Shown one piece after another: positions 50,072 to 62,543 of a DNA stretch of 64,000 bases (its first letter is position 1; every line of letters begins with the position of its first letter). The position numbers and the translations under genes are program-made. Source of the stretch: Anthopleura xanthogrammica (Eukaryota > Cnidaria > Anthozoa > Actiniaria > Actiniidae); contig OZ025209.1 in the NCBI GenBank assembly GCA_964019055.1, positions 1,368,197-1,432,196 on the forward strand, read 5' to 3'. The notes beneath the pieces are model-generated. The model searched no databases. It was not told the origin of the DNA and saw only the letters and a list, made by a program, of their open reading frames with translations.

Positions 50072-50220
50072 ATAGTCCCCTTCACAGTTCCCTGTGCCAT
50101 CTTGAAAAGTAGCTGGGCCTTTGCATCGAAGCAAGACGAACAGTGAGCTTGCAAAGATAGAGATCTAATTTTAACACCTTGGACAATTATTCACTTGTCT
50201 CTATCATTGCAAAAATTACC
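50072..50220. mobile_element. MITE family B, copy 3 (right end lost)
   Basis: It begins AGTCCCCTTCACAGTTCCCT exactly as copy 2 does and continues with CCTTTGCATCGAAGCAAGAC and CACCTTGGACAATTATTCAC. The expected inverted right end is not clear. Confidence 0.65.
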
Positions 50221-51357
50221 AATTTCGAATTCTTAAAGCTGATTGGCCCAGACAGTTTTTGTTGTTTAAGGGTTCTCCACATGGTAAAATTGATTGGAGT
50301 CGACAGACTGGTTTACTGATTACTTTACTCCTTTATAATCCAATAACTATTAAGTAATGTAATTCTTAATCATTAGGGATCTCTCTATAAGATTAAGATA
50401 AAAAACTTAGCCCATAATGTGTCTGAGGCAATGTAGACTCCCTTGTTTAATAATGCATAAGAATGAGCTAATTTTCAATTGCTACATCAAAATTCTAATC
50501 CATCCAAAACTGAACATGTCTGCTATAAGTAAAACTAGCTGATACTCTGAAACTAACACCATAATACAATAAGTTTCAAACCAGGTCTAAAAACATAATT
50601 TTTATCAGGACATTATTTAAAATGTTAATCACACAGTCCCTATATTGATTATAACTTTTATAAACATATAAAGTAATCTTTATGATATACAGGATAATAT
50701 TCAGTGATAGAATGATCTTGAACTTTCTATATTTTTAGATTGTCCTCAGGCTTAGAGAAACGGCATCCACATGCTATTTGGTTTCTGCTATTTAATATAT
50801 TTTAATAACAATAATCAAATATATTTCCAATTCAAAGTGCTCTGTAGTACTTTCCCTACAAGCTGGGCATTTAGTACTGAACCTTCTTAAGCCTAGGAAT
50901 TCTAATAAGTAACGATGAATTTCTGATTGCAAACTGCTTAATTTCCCTACAAATATCCCTAGGCATTCACTAAAGACTGTCCTTAGGCCTACTAGATTGT
51001 AATCTGAAAATATCCAGGATATTTAACAACTAAACTGTTTTATCTATGTGTCGACAAAGTAATAAATACGACCAACAGATAGAAAACTTCTTGTATCTAA
51101 TATGCCATCTAATGACCGAAAATTGAATCAAGATATGGTCAATGACTAGCAGACACATTGATGCTTATAACACAACTTCCTACTTCCTACATCATAAAAC
51201 AAATAAGAGTGGTGAATATATTTCATGAGCGAGCCCATCTTCATGCCACCGTTTATTATATCCTCTATGTTCTTCTAATTTCAAAATGTGGGAATAACAT
51301 ATTAGATTGAGTATATTATAACTTTTGTCTCTGATTTTTCTTACTTTTCTTACTAGG

Positions 51358-51610
51358 CGTTTTGACTTTGAATCAATAGTGTTCATTAGTTTTTTTAGTA
51401 TGAAACTGCGCACGGATATGTTTCAACAAATTCTATGAACTGAACATAGGCACAAGCACGCACTCCCATTGTATTTTTTGAAATTTTTCGACTTTGAATC
51501 AATAGTTTTCATTACAATCATGTAGTTATGTTAGCATGAAACTGTGAGCCATATTTCAACAAATACAATGAACTGAACACTGGCACAAGCACATGCTCCC
51601 ATAGTATTTT
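51358..51610. repeat. 126-bp tandem duplication
   Basis: GACTTTGAATCAATAG at 51,364 recurs at 51,490. Both units continue with AGCATGAAACTG-like, TTTCAACAAAT, TGAACTGAACA, GGCACAAGCAC and CTCCCAT blocks. Confidence 0.85.
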
Positions 51611-53654
51611 TAGCAGTTTCTTACTAACATACCGTTAACTGATGAAGACTGATGATTCACAGTCGAAATGTCTTAATAAAAAGTAAGAAATTTCACACTA
51701 AATGTATATTCAACTTTAACATGAAATCTAACTGCAACTTCAACATTTTAAAGTTATCTTTTTGACATTGCATGTTTTTATCTCTTATTTATACCTAATT
51801 GGGATTAGTGTCAAATTAGTGAATACAAATTTTGTCTTCATAATTATTTTATATGTTTGATTATGCTTTGGTCATTGTAATGCCAAAATCCTATCATGTC
51901 AGGTACTTCTGGATTATTAGATTGAATGGGATATTACTGACAAAAATATTTTGGCATAAACACACCATTAGAAGAATATTCAAAAGAGCGTTCTGTCTTA
52001 TATTATCAAAATTAGAAGAATAACCAAAGAAATGTTTTATCATCTCATCTAATGAAGGAAACATTTTATAGTGCAAATCCAGGGATGGCAGGGCACATGT
52101 TTGTAGGGGTGGGGGGGGGGGGGTGGAGGGGCTAGAGGGAAGGGGGGGGCTTTGTTATCCCTGAAATCCTAAATGCTTGGCCTCAGTGATGGAATGAAAT
52201 GAAAAAAATGCAACTAATTATGTTAAATTCACAAATACTTGGGATGCTGAGCATCCTCAACCTTTGTAAAGTGCCCGGGGGAGGGTGCTAGAGCATCCCT
52301 GGCTCCCAGAAAGAACCATGAGTCAGAGTGCTCAAAGCTTTTCAAATTCAATCTGGCTCCCAGAGTATTTGCAGCCAATTAATATTGCTTAATTCATAAA
52401 TGTTAACGATTTAATTACTGTTGTTCACGTTATATTTCAAATGCTTCATATTTAATGTCTATAGAATTGCATCTACTTCAAAAAAATAAAAATACTTTAA
52501 TTTCTCCATCTTAGCATACTAGAAGCAAAAACTTAAAGTTGACTATTTTTTAACTTCAAATAGCTTTTGAGTTATTTCAAATCAACCTATTATATATAAT
52601 TTGGAAAATAAAATTAATCATCAAAGAAGACTATGCCTATCAGTGTCAGATGAGAACTGAACAATTTGTCATTAAAAAAGCTTGAAAACCTTCATATCCA
52701 AATGGGATTCGAAATAAAGGCTTTGAGACAACAAATGAAGTAACTTAAAATCTTACAAGCTGATATGGAGTAATTAATGTCGTTTTAAGATAAGAGTATT
52801 GGAGAAAAAGAGCATTATGAAAATATAGATCTATGCTATCATACATGCAGATCAGGAACAAATTCTAACGCTTGTATAAATTATATGTCGAGTGTTATAG
52901 ACTATTGCCCGTCAATATAATTTTTATTAATAATAGTTGTTTTTACTTAAATTGCTTTAATGTTTTAGGTGTTATGCAAGTGTTATCTATGGATAATTCA
53001 TCTATGGATTTTAGTTTTTTGTTTTGAGGTACAAGAAGCAATTTTACCAAAAGATACATGAACATTCACCACCAACAGGGTAGCAAAACATTTTAATTTG
53101 AGACAATACATAACTTAATGACACTGATTAACATGTAAGGGAGAAGAGTAACAATATGAAAACTACACTTTTTTGACCTAAAATTTCAATTTAACTACTG
53201 GTAGTTGTGGTACAATGAGGAAAGCCTGATGAAGACAAAAACATAGTTACGCGAACTTGATACCAAGGAAAAATTCACAATTAGAAACTTAAACTTAATT
53301 TGAAAAACAAGTAGAAATTAATCAGGCAAACGATTATCCTTTGACAAGCTGTTTGCATAATTTCTGGTCTTCAACAAATTAATGTTTAACCACAGAAGGT
53401 TTTTTTCAAAAGCAGAAAAGATAACTTTCATTGAAATAAACTTCAATATATCCTTGAGTGACAGATACAAGTAATAGAATTAATATATATTTCCAAAAGA
53501 CATGCAAACTAAACAAAATTTGAAACTGTTATTGATCAAAACATACATATGCATTGCAAATTGATTAACTTTAGTCTGTAGACTATACAATGTTAAGTAG
53601 AACAAGATATTTTATTTATCTTTCTATAGTCCAGTAAGCACTATTCAGGAAGGA

Positions 53655-53740
53655 TATTCTAGGTTTGCAATCATTCCCAAGGGAGTAGAATAACAAAAGC
53701 CATGGCCGGCATGTTGAAAGATATAACAAAAGAATACATC
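53655..53740. repeat. Dispersed repeat family C, copy 3
   Basis: GGTTTGCAATCATTCCCAAG, then AATAACAAAAGCCATGGCCG and GCATGTTGAAAGATATAAC. Confidence 0.5.
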
Positions 53741-54204
53741 GAAAAATCTTTTGACAAATTTGTCCAACATGGTCACTGTGACGGCACGTGCAAACAAAGA
53801 ATTATTTAGTAACTCTAGAAAGATCTACAATATTTCCAAGGTGATATTAATATTATACTTGATATTAAAAATGTCTATTAAAAAAAAAAACAGATCTTAT
53901 ACTCACTTCAATAATGATTATAAAAATGTCTTAATCTCCAAGGTATTAGCCAAGATAGATGTGTTGTTGATAAACTATAAAGACTGGGAGGAGAATTTGA
54001 AGATATCCAGCATATATGGTATATACTTGGATGCTTCTGAAATGCCTCACCACAATGAATGGGTAACCAAGTATTTAATTAGCATCACAACATCTAGTGT
54101 TGTGGTTGTGTAAATAACGTAAACCTCAGCTTTTGTGGTATCAAAATCATAATTTTTTGAGAATTTTTTTTTTCTATATACATGTACTAAAATTAATATA
54201 GAAA

Positions 54205-54475
54205 TCAAAAACAAATTCAAAAACTCTTTTCTAGGCTACTGTATAAGAATAAATCTTGTGATATTCAAAATCACAATTTTGTTTTGAAAATATATTTCCT
54301 TAATCTTCATGATACTAAATTCATGAGTCAAAAACAAATTCAAAAACTCTTTTCTAGGCTATAAGAATAAATCTTGTGATATTCAAAATCACAATTTTGT
54401 TTTGAAAATATATTTCCTTAATCTTCATGATACTAAATTCATGAGTCAAAAACAAATTCAAAAATTCTTTCCTAG
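54205..54475. repeat. About 120-bp tandem repeat, 2.3 units
   Basis: CAAAAACAAATTCAAAAA recurs at 54,205, 54,329 and 54,447, and the first two units share TCTTGTGATATTCAAAATCA and CTTCATGATACTAAATTCAT. The units are almost identical, so the duplication is recent. Confidence 0.95.
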
Positions 54476-57400
54476 CCAAATATAAAAATAAATATCACAA
54501 GCTTGACAATAACTTTAGGGTAATAATTAGATGTCAAAGGTTTCTTAAAAGATATGCAAAATACCTTTCAAGTAATTACTTATTCATTGGCAACACATGT
54601 ACAATACCAGCATTCTTAATCATAACATAATAAACCGTCAATTTTTTCATAAATTAGCATTCCACACAAAAAAAAAAATGAAGTTTCGAAAAGTTACAAA
54701 AACAAATAAACCTCATTCAAGTGGAAATGTTATCAAACTGCTGTGAAAGACAAAGAAAAAAGAATCAAAAGCCAAAGAAAGGGACTACAATTTACTACAC
54801 CTGCCAATTAAGATAAACACTTTGTTGAGAATAAATCTTTTGTAACATTTAAAGTTTGATATTGCAGATAAATCTACACTAAGCTTTCAAGGATTCCAAA
54901 CCTCAATATATCCAAGTGTAGAGAAATTAGTAACTACAAAAAGCGTAAAAATGCTGTTCTTTGTATTTGAATATCAGATTTCAGAAAGACAGGTTATATC
55001 TTAATCAGTAAAAAGTCTGTGGTTGAACAGATAACTGGTTAGTTGCCGAAACTAATTATTTTTGGTCCTTTATTGTTAAATATGTCCCACATGTAGAGGC
55101 AAGTTTTGATTATATTCACATCTAGAAACCATCCTTAATGGAATAAAAATATTTTGTGGCTAAACTCGCCTCAGCTTGTTTAGTTGAGCATTCATTTCCT
55201 TATTTAATAACAAAAACAGTTCAGGAATTTTAAAAGGAAGTGGAATTGACTTTGATAGCTTTGTTTGGCTCGAATACATGACCAACAACAACTCAACAAT
55301 AAAGAATGCTTTGCATGTAGATAAAAAACAAGCCATATGGCAGCTTATAAATGGTTTCTTTCAGCCAATCAAAAAGCAAATATAGAAAAGGAAATTACAG
55401 TCCTTGAATCTAAAAGTGGCTTAAGAGGTACAGCATGGTATATTTACAACATTATATAAATTATTACGGTAATACTTGATCTTTTCCACTGTTAAAAACA
55501 AAATGCTAGCAAGGGGAATAAAAAAAATATTTTGAAGAATGGAATTTATAATTATAAGGTAAAATGTTGATTGAATCAGCAGTCCAATCTGGCAGCTGAC
55601 AAAACAACTGCACTTCCTCCATATATATATACTAAATTAAATGTACATGAACTTTACATATACTTCATTCTTTTTGCTTAGTTTGTTTGACCAACAGCAA
55701 TATATGTTACAGCTTCGCTGAAGTTTTAGGAAGTATAAGAATACAAGATATCAATTGAAAATGTCATGAAGTCTCTCGTTTCTTATGACTATTGACATTC
55801 TTAGTCTTTTAATCCAAAAACAAGTGGGTTTGTTCTGCAAAGTGATGAAATAATCATAAGCATAAGGAATCCACTTCCTAGAATATCTTACTACTCCCAG
55901 TATTTTCAATATAAATCAACAAAAGAACAATGCATTCTATTATTTGAAAAACTTCCCTAACATAGATTAAGTCCATGTTTTTGAATTTGTGGTAAAATAT
56001 TGTATAAATTTGTAAGTAGATGAGAATTATTTGGGTGCCCCTAAGTGTGATTAATGGATTTGGTGGGTGGAGGGGGGGGGGGGGGGGGGTAGCATGGGAG
56101 CTCCTCCGGCATGTACTGAAAACTTGTTACAAATGTTCTATTGAGTCACATACACTGTACACTTGTTCGGCATATGAACGAGATACCAGCGTGGCTGTTT
56201 GGCTCTTATGCCTAGGATTTGCCTACATTTGAAACAACCACATGAAGTCATGGTTACTTTTCCTTGTTCTAGATTTGATGAACTCCTCTTCATATAAGTC
56301 ATTGAAGCAATATTTACATGAGGATAGTACTTATCATGCTTTAGTAGGAAGTCTAATAAAAAATGAACAAACTCTCTCCGTCATGGCCCCACATGGCTAT
56401 CCTGGGTTAGAAACTACATTTTTTTGGGCAATACTAAGGAACACTTGAATTTTACTTAAATAATCCACCCTAGATTAAAATTTAAGATTGTTTTTATAAA
56501 ACAGCTGAGATCAAGCATAGGCTCTTATGTCGAGAGGATATCCCAAAATTAGATCTGAGCACTGGAAATTTTGGTGATGTAAAGTAAAGTACTCTAAAAC
56601 TGACTATTGGTTGCCAAGCCTACCTAGCAAAGAAGGTCAAATGTCAGCTAGTATAAAATGCTATGATTTACCTGACTGAACTTCTTATTTCCTTCGAGAA
56701 TTATTCAAGCAACGTCTAGCAGTTATGACACTTATTACATTTTACATACAATACCCAATACTCTTATTATATATATGATTGTTTGAATTGATAAAAACAC
56801 CTTGTTCATCAAAATAAAAATATCAAAAATACAACAACTTTTCAAATTAATTTACTTCGGATGAGATCTACTACCTGCAAACTTTAAGAACAGTTTTGTC
56901 CTCCATTAATTTTCTAATCTAGAAATATTATTACAACATTACTTTGTTAGCATTATAAACATTTCAAAACGGAAATTGGAAGCGTGCAATGCAAAATTTC
57001 AAGGATTTTATATCTAGTCTATCTAAAGTCATAAATTAAAGAAAAATTAGCTTAGATTTCTCGAAAGGCGAAAAGCTCTTTCTGTTCAATAAACGAATAC
57101 AATCTAGAGATTATTTCTGTCGTACGAAGTCAATATTTGGACACGGCACACATCAAAAATAAGATGTGTATGAGCTAAGCTCAAAAATGTGTAAGATGTG
57201 CTGTTGACGATTTAGCATCAAACCAAGCTAAAGAAAGGCCTTCGATGCACCGTTTTGACTGTTCTTTTGAACAATCCAGAAGCCTAGAAGTTAACAAGGG
57301 AATTTAATAAACCCCATCAGCGAATCTCAAGCAAATACATCCAGCCAAACAACTCCAATTCTATAATTTCTATCGCTACTCGCACTATGTAACAACAATG

Positions 57401-58347
57401 AATTTGCAATAGTCCCTTTGTACGCACTTCAAAGGCACAAGTTTGAGATACACACAGCTAAAATACGAATCTACGGATTAAATTTCGGGAATAGTTGACT
57501 TTCCTAAGCTGATTTATTGTAGCATAAGCGAGTGAAGGCGTCAGTGAGTCATAAAAATGCTAGATTGCCTATCACTGAGAGAAAGCAAAGACAACAACTG
57601 TGGCAGTTTATTACGAGCGGTCGACGTTCAACAAAGTCATGGGGTTAGCTAGCCTTTTGTAATCTCCTTCACTTCTGTTTCATTAAAACCAGAAAATTCG
57701 ACGAGTGAGTCGGTCTCGACCTTGTGTATTTGTATATGAAAAGGAGAATTAATTGCCACCTTCTAGGAGTAACGTTTATTAGGCTTTTGAGACGTGAACA
57801 GCCAACAAATAACTGAGTCAAGCGAGCAACACGCTCGCGTTCATACAGAAACCTTAACAAAATTAATACGGATAAGACGATTTGACGGACGAACACGATG
57901 GATTTTCCTCGTATTTCTTCGTGTGATGCCATTTGTTGAACATGGTTACAGCCCCAAGAACTTACTGTGAAATCTGGTAAATAGTTTAAGCGGAGTTTTA
58001 CGGCCTTTCAAGATGTACAAGAAGGCATTACCTCCCCAACACATCCAAAACCCTATCGATTCATCTTAGTTAAGCATTCAAAGAGCGAGCCAAAAAAGAT
58101 TTGCTTCACATAATTGATATGTTTCCGTTCAGAACTGCTTACGGACATTACCTTTGGTACAATAAGGAGCGCAATTTGTACAGAGTTGAGGCACAAAAAT
58201 GAGGAAAACTGGAGGCAGGTGGAAAAGGCTAAGAAAGCTACTGCAACAAGCTGATCAAAACATGGCCTTCGCTAAACTACTGCGACCATTTGCTTTGACT
58301 AGTGAACATAATAACCCACCCAAAACAACAAGCAACTCTACACTCAC

Positions 58348-58520
58348 CTCACACGGGGTAGACAAAGTGTTAGAACCTACACAGTGCGGTAAAAATGGAC
58401 GGTTTTGAAGTGTCCACCTCGATCTTGCCACTCCGAACGATTTTGTGTATACAAGAAGCAAATTGGACCGTGACGGGAATGACGTCATGAGACGCATTCA
58501 CCAACTACGCATGCGTAAAC
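58348..58520 (-). promoter_or_regulatory. Promoter-like island with CRE, NRF1-like site and downstream splice donor
   Basis: A perfect palindromic CRE, TGACGTCA, at 58,480-58,487 lies 25 bases from TACGCATGCGTA, an NRF1-like palindrome. On the minus strand about 130 bases downstream is GAG|GTGAGT at 58,348, a strong splice donor. This is the arrangement of a promoter plus short first exon of a minus-strand transcript. The gene it would serve is not identified; NCS copy 2, 16 kb downstream, is one possibility. Confidence 0.35.
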
Positions 58521-58791
58521 AAGCTCTTTGAGTTTCTTTGAGTTTCATTCGTTTTTTGCTTTTTCTTCTTCCCTTTCTATCTTCCTATCCCTAAAATTAA
58601 AGGTACATATTTTAAGATGAAATTAAATAGAGTAAAGTTTATTTTTATTCTCGATTTTTTCTTTGAATCTCTTTCAATTTTTTCACTCATTTTCCCTCTT
58701 CTTCCTTTTTCTTTCCGTTTGGCCTCCCATCCCCAAGATTGCGAGTAAATATTTAAAGATGAAATAAAGTATGATTTATTTTCAATGAACA

Positions 58792-59458
58792 TTTTTCCTT
58801 TCCTTTCCTTTCCTTTCCTTTCCTTTCCTTTCCTTTCCTTTCCTTTCCTTTCCTTTCCTTTCCTTTCCTTTCCTTTCCTTTCCTTTCCTTTCCTTTCCTT
58901 TCCTTTCCTTTCCTTTCCTTTCCTTTCCTTTCCTTTCCTTTCCTTTCCTTTACTTTACTTTACTTTACTTTACTTTACTTTACTTTACTTTACTTTACTT
59001 TACTTTACTTTACTTTACTTTACTTTACTTTACTTTACTTTACTTTACTTTACTTTACTTTACTTTACTTTACTTTACTTTACTTTACTTTACTTTACTT
59101 TACTTTACTTTACTTTACTTTACTTTACTTTACTTTACTTTACTTTACTTTACTTTACTTTACTTTACTTTACTTTACTTTACTTTACTTTACTTTACTT
59201 TACTTTACTTTACTTTACTTTACTTTACTTTACTTTACTTTACTTTACTTTACTTTACTTTACTTTACTTTACTTTACTTTACTTTACTTTACTTTACTT
59301 TACTTTACTTTACTTTACTTTACTTTACTTTACTTTACTTTACTTTACTTTACTTTACTTTACTTTACTTTACTTTACTTTACTTTACTTTACTTTACTT
59401 TACTTTACTTTACTTTACTTTACTTTACTTTACTTTACTTTACTTTACTTTACTTTAC
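58792..59458. repeat. Two-phase pentanucleotide array, (TTTCC)n then (TTTAC)m
   Basis: About 31 TTTCC units run to 58,950, then about 101 TTTAC units run to 59,458. The switch is a single C-to-A change in the unit at one point. I see no interruption in either part. It reads as a 272-codon frame only because the repeat lacks stops. Confidence 0.98.
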
Positions 59459-60874
59459 AGTCAGACTCGATCTGAACGAGCAAATAAAGTTGAATTTTTT
59501 TTTTATTGTGAATGGAAAAAAAAATAGTACAAAAACAATTTCAGGGTGTCAATGTTCATCTCTTCTGGTTGAACAATTTTCTTCTGTACAGATGAATATT
59601 TAAAATCTGGTCATTAGCTTCCTTAAATTAACCGAATAAGTGGCACAGAATGATCATGACTATCAAATATAAACCGCTTTTTTGAATCGTAAAAATCAAT
59701 CACTTGTCAAATTGATTTTCGTCAGGTTTATTTTACTCTCAATTCGAACATGGATGTGGACATCACTGCCATCATTTCTACATGGCATTACTGGGTTTTT
59801 TATCCCAATTACTTAAATATGTATGAATGTTTTTAACTACTTCTATTCCGTTCACTCATTACTGCCAGCACTGCGGTGCTGTCTTTTGTCAGTTTAGCCT
59901 TTTTTTATTATTTTTTTACTCCTTGTCTACCTTAATGCTGACATTTTGAGCATATCAAGTCGAAGTTAAATGTATGTACTTGGAGAGCTTGTCACGCGTG
60001 TGCAAGATTATCTTGTGGCGGGAAAATCATTGTCGACGCCTGGGAAAAAATGTGTTTGGTAAAGCTTTATAATTAAACGTTCTACGTGTAATAAAACAAT
60101 TTTTTTAATAAAAAAAGGAAAGGTGATCAACTCACAAGTGTGCCTATGATTTAAGGCATTTCTGAACTTCAACCGGCAACCAGAAAAAGGATTTCACCAA
60201 TATTACTCACCCAAGGATTTGGGGATGCGTGTTTTTCTCTTGCTCACTAATTATCGATTGAATGACAATAGACCTGTCACGACGGTAACATCTATGAGAT
60301 GATTGGTTTCCAAGGTGATTTATGAGCCAGTCAAACCACGTGCCGTTATTAGTATCGCTTCATTTGTGTTTTAGTTGTGAATTATTTAATATTGGAAATT
60401 CTTTAATCAAATAAGCTTCGATCACGGAAAGAAAGTGTTAGTTAATCAACTGACATCCAGTATTTGCATTTATTACTACGATAAGTGTTTTCAAAGTCAT
60501 TCCAACCCTCAAGCATGTGCATGGAACAACGAAAGACTAGCTTGACCGCCATGTTGCTTGTGACATGGCGGCCAAGCGACACGGCTAAGCGAATCATGGT
60601 CTAATGATCGACTCAAAAATTTTACCATGGACTGAAGTAGTTGGAGATCTAATTAGCTTTGAGGAGCCAGTAAGTCCAGTACTTTGGTTATAGTCCTTTG
60701 TGGCCATTAGTTTAAAATGCACAGAAAAGTTCCTCATTTAAGCTTAATGTTGAAGCTCTTTGAGAAAACAATTAAGCTGAAACTGATGGTAATGCATAGG
60801 CGGTTCCAGAACAATTTCAAGGGGTTGGCGGTTACCTAGAAAGTCATATATGACTTCTAATTCTTCTTTAGATG

Positions 60875-61321
60875 CCCGGGGGGGGGGGGGTACTCCCCTA
60901 TATTTGCTATACGGGTATGTGCCGCCCGATAGGGTATGGTTTTTTGGCTTTTAGGTCTGGGGTAGGGTATCATTTTTTTACAATTTGTCTGGGGAAGGGT
61001 AAGGTTTTTGTCTGGGATAGGGTATCTTTTTGACATTTTTTCTGGGATAGGGTTATGTTTTAGTTGTTTTAGCCTGGTAGGCTAGGTTTTCTGCCGGCAC
61101 AAAAAAAAAAAAAAACGATTTAAATTCAATTAAACAATTGCCAAATAGTTATTGAAATCTATTGAATAACCGTTTTTTGCATGTTAACAAAATGTAGGTT
61201 TAGTCTGGGGTAGGGTATATGAAATCAAAATTCTAGGTCTGGGATAGGGTCAGGGTTTTGAGGACCTGGCGTTACACCCCCACCCAAGTTGGGGTGGTAG
61301 TACCCCCCCCCCCCCCCCGGG
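60875..61321. mobile_element. Non-autonomous hAT-like element with G-tract ends, copy 2
   Basis: CCCGGG plus a long G tract and TACTCCCC opens the element, and GGTGGTAGTACCCCCC and a C tract with CCGGG closes it. The 8-bp repeat TTTAGATG flanks it exactly (60,867-60,874 and 61,322-61,329). The interior carries several GGGATAGGGT / GGGGTAGGGT units. No open frame of note. Confidence 0.85.
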
Positions 61322-61664
61322 TTTAGATGTTACCTTATCATTTATTCTTCAGTTATTAACTTCTTGTTCTTCTTTCGTGCCGGCAATTATCGCCTTAATT
61401 CTGGTTTTTTACCGGTTTTATTTATTCCATTAATTTTATTAACCCACTTTGTCCATCACAATACTTTTAATTTTGATAACTAGGCGAGGCGTACTGGCTC
61501 ATGTTATAGTATGTGCGTCAGTTTTGAAGCAGGTTAAAGCCCTGGATTGATGGCGGTACGTGCACGTGCATGCAGTGCGTTGTTTGGCCCAAAATTAACT
61601 TAGATTAACTCCCATGGACAGTACCACATCTCTCTATTCAAGAGCACGTTAGCCATTCCGAGAT

Positions 61665-61813
61665 TGAGTAAAAAAATTGGGTCGAGTTGGCATTGCAGTG
61701 CATTGTGGGACTGTTTTAGAGGATATATTTCCAAGATGGCGTCCAGGTTTATTTCGTCTCCTAAAATAGTCCCACAATGCACTGTAATACCAACTCGACC
61801 CAGTTTTTCCTCA
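61665..61813. mobile_element. 149-bp MITE with about 55-base arms
   Basis: TTGGGTCGAGTTGGCATTGC then AGTGCATTGTGGGACTGTTT is inverted as AAATAGTCCCACAATGCACT then AATACCAACTCGACCCAG. The centre holds CCAAGATGGCGTCC. Confidence 0.85.
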
Positions 61814-62414
61814 GTCATACCAGCAAATTAAAGGGCAGAGCCCTAGCAAGTGTTAGGTGTTACGACAAGATTAGCATACCATCCAAGGGTGGGTAGGGAT
61901 AATCCTAGTCACTTTGTGCGCCACTCTAATAAGTCTAATAAGAACCATCTCTGCTTACAGCGCCTAATATAAAGGTAGTAACGAAATAACAGACGTGGCT
62001 GCCAACTTGGCTGCATAATCACTTATACAAAAGAGACAATTTGACAGATGCAGCTTTATAATAACTTGAAGACCAACCAAGATGCATATGGCAGACTCAG
62101 TGTATGTCTAAAGACAAATATCATTAAAATTCTAGCTTGTACCACCAGTCCCGAAATTGTTCTCAAAATTCGCAAAATTAAAAATCTAATTCACTTATTT
62201 CTCCTCATATCATTTAATCAAATTAAGCTTGGGCCGTCTGATCGATAAATGATTAATACCCTTAATATACCCTTAATATATATACACAGTATAACCGTTT
62301 AATTGCAAGAACGTTTGCAAATGAAATTAGGAAAATACTGAAATATCAAATAGGAATTAATGATCTTTATGCTCAAGGGAGCTTTCATAATTTACGACTG
62401 AGCACAAAACACGT

Positions 62415-62543
62415 CTATATATGTAGTCTCCTTTGCAGCCGTTCTTAGTGTCGGCCTCGATTTCGAATCCCTCCCCACTAACGTTAGTGGGGAGGGATTT
62501 GAGACCGACACTAAAAACGGCTGCAAAGGAGACTACTATATAT
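62415..62543. mobile_element. 129-bp near-perfect hairpin element
   Basis: Arms TATATGTAGTCTCCTTTGCA then GCCGTTCTTAGTGTCGG mirror CCGACACTAAAAACGGCTGC then AAAGGAGACTACTATATA. The tip is a second perfect palindrome, CCCTCCCCACTAACGTTAGT then GGGGAGGG. Little sequence is left unpaired. Confidence 0.9.

Larger units (their letters stand above)
49446..58340. other. AT-rich region without recognised genes
   Basis: No coding homology on either strand. It contains MITE family B copy 3 (50,072), tandem duplications at 51,364-51,610 and 54,205-54,475, repeat family C copy 3 (53,655), and G tracts near 52,110 and 56,070. The 120-codon plus-strand frame at 53,751-54,113 is AT-rich, starts beside a repeat and has no family resemblance that I can see. 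Confidence 0.55.

Noticed and set aside
53751..54113. 120-codon plus-strand frame
   Set aside because: AT-rich Lys/Ile/Asn composition, no recognisable family, begins next to a dispersed repeat, no splice context. Kept as unsupported.
57669..57932. 87-codon minus-strand frame starting MASHEEIRGK
   Set aside because: A clean ATG and CpG-richer context made it tempting, but there is no recognisable domain and no paired exon; not supported.
58785..59603. 272-codon open frame of FLSFP / LLYFT repeats
   Set aside because: It is the translation of the pentanucleotide array; the repeat has no stop in any frame. No gene structure.
61600..61818. 72-codon minus-strand frame
   Set aside because: Coincides with a foldback MITE; its codons come from both arms of the inverted repeat.
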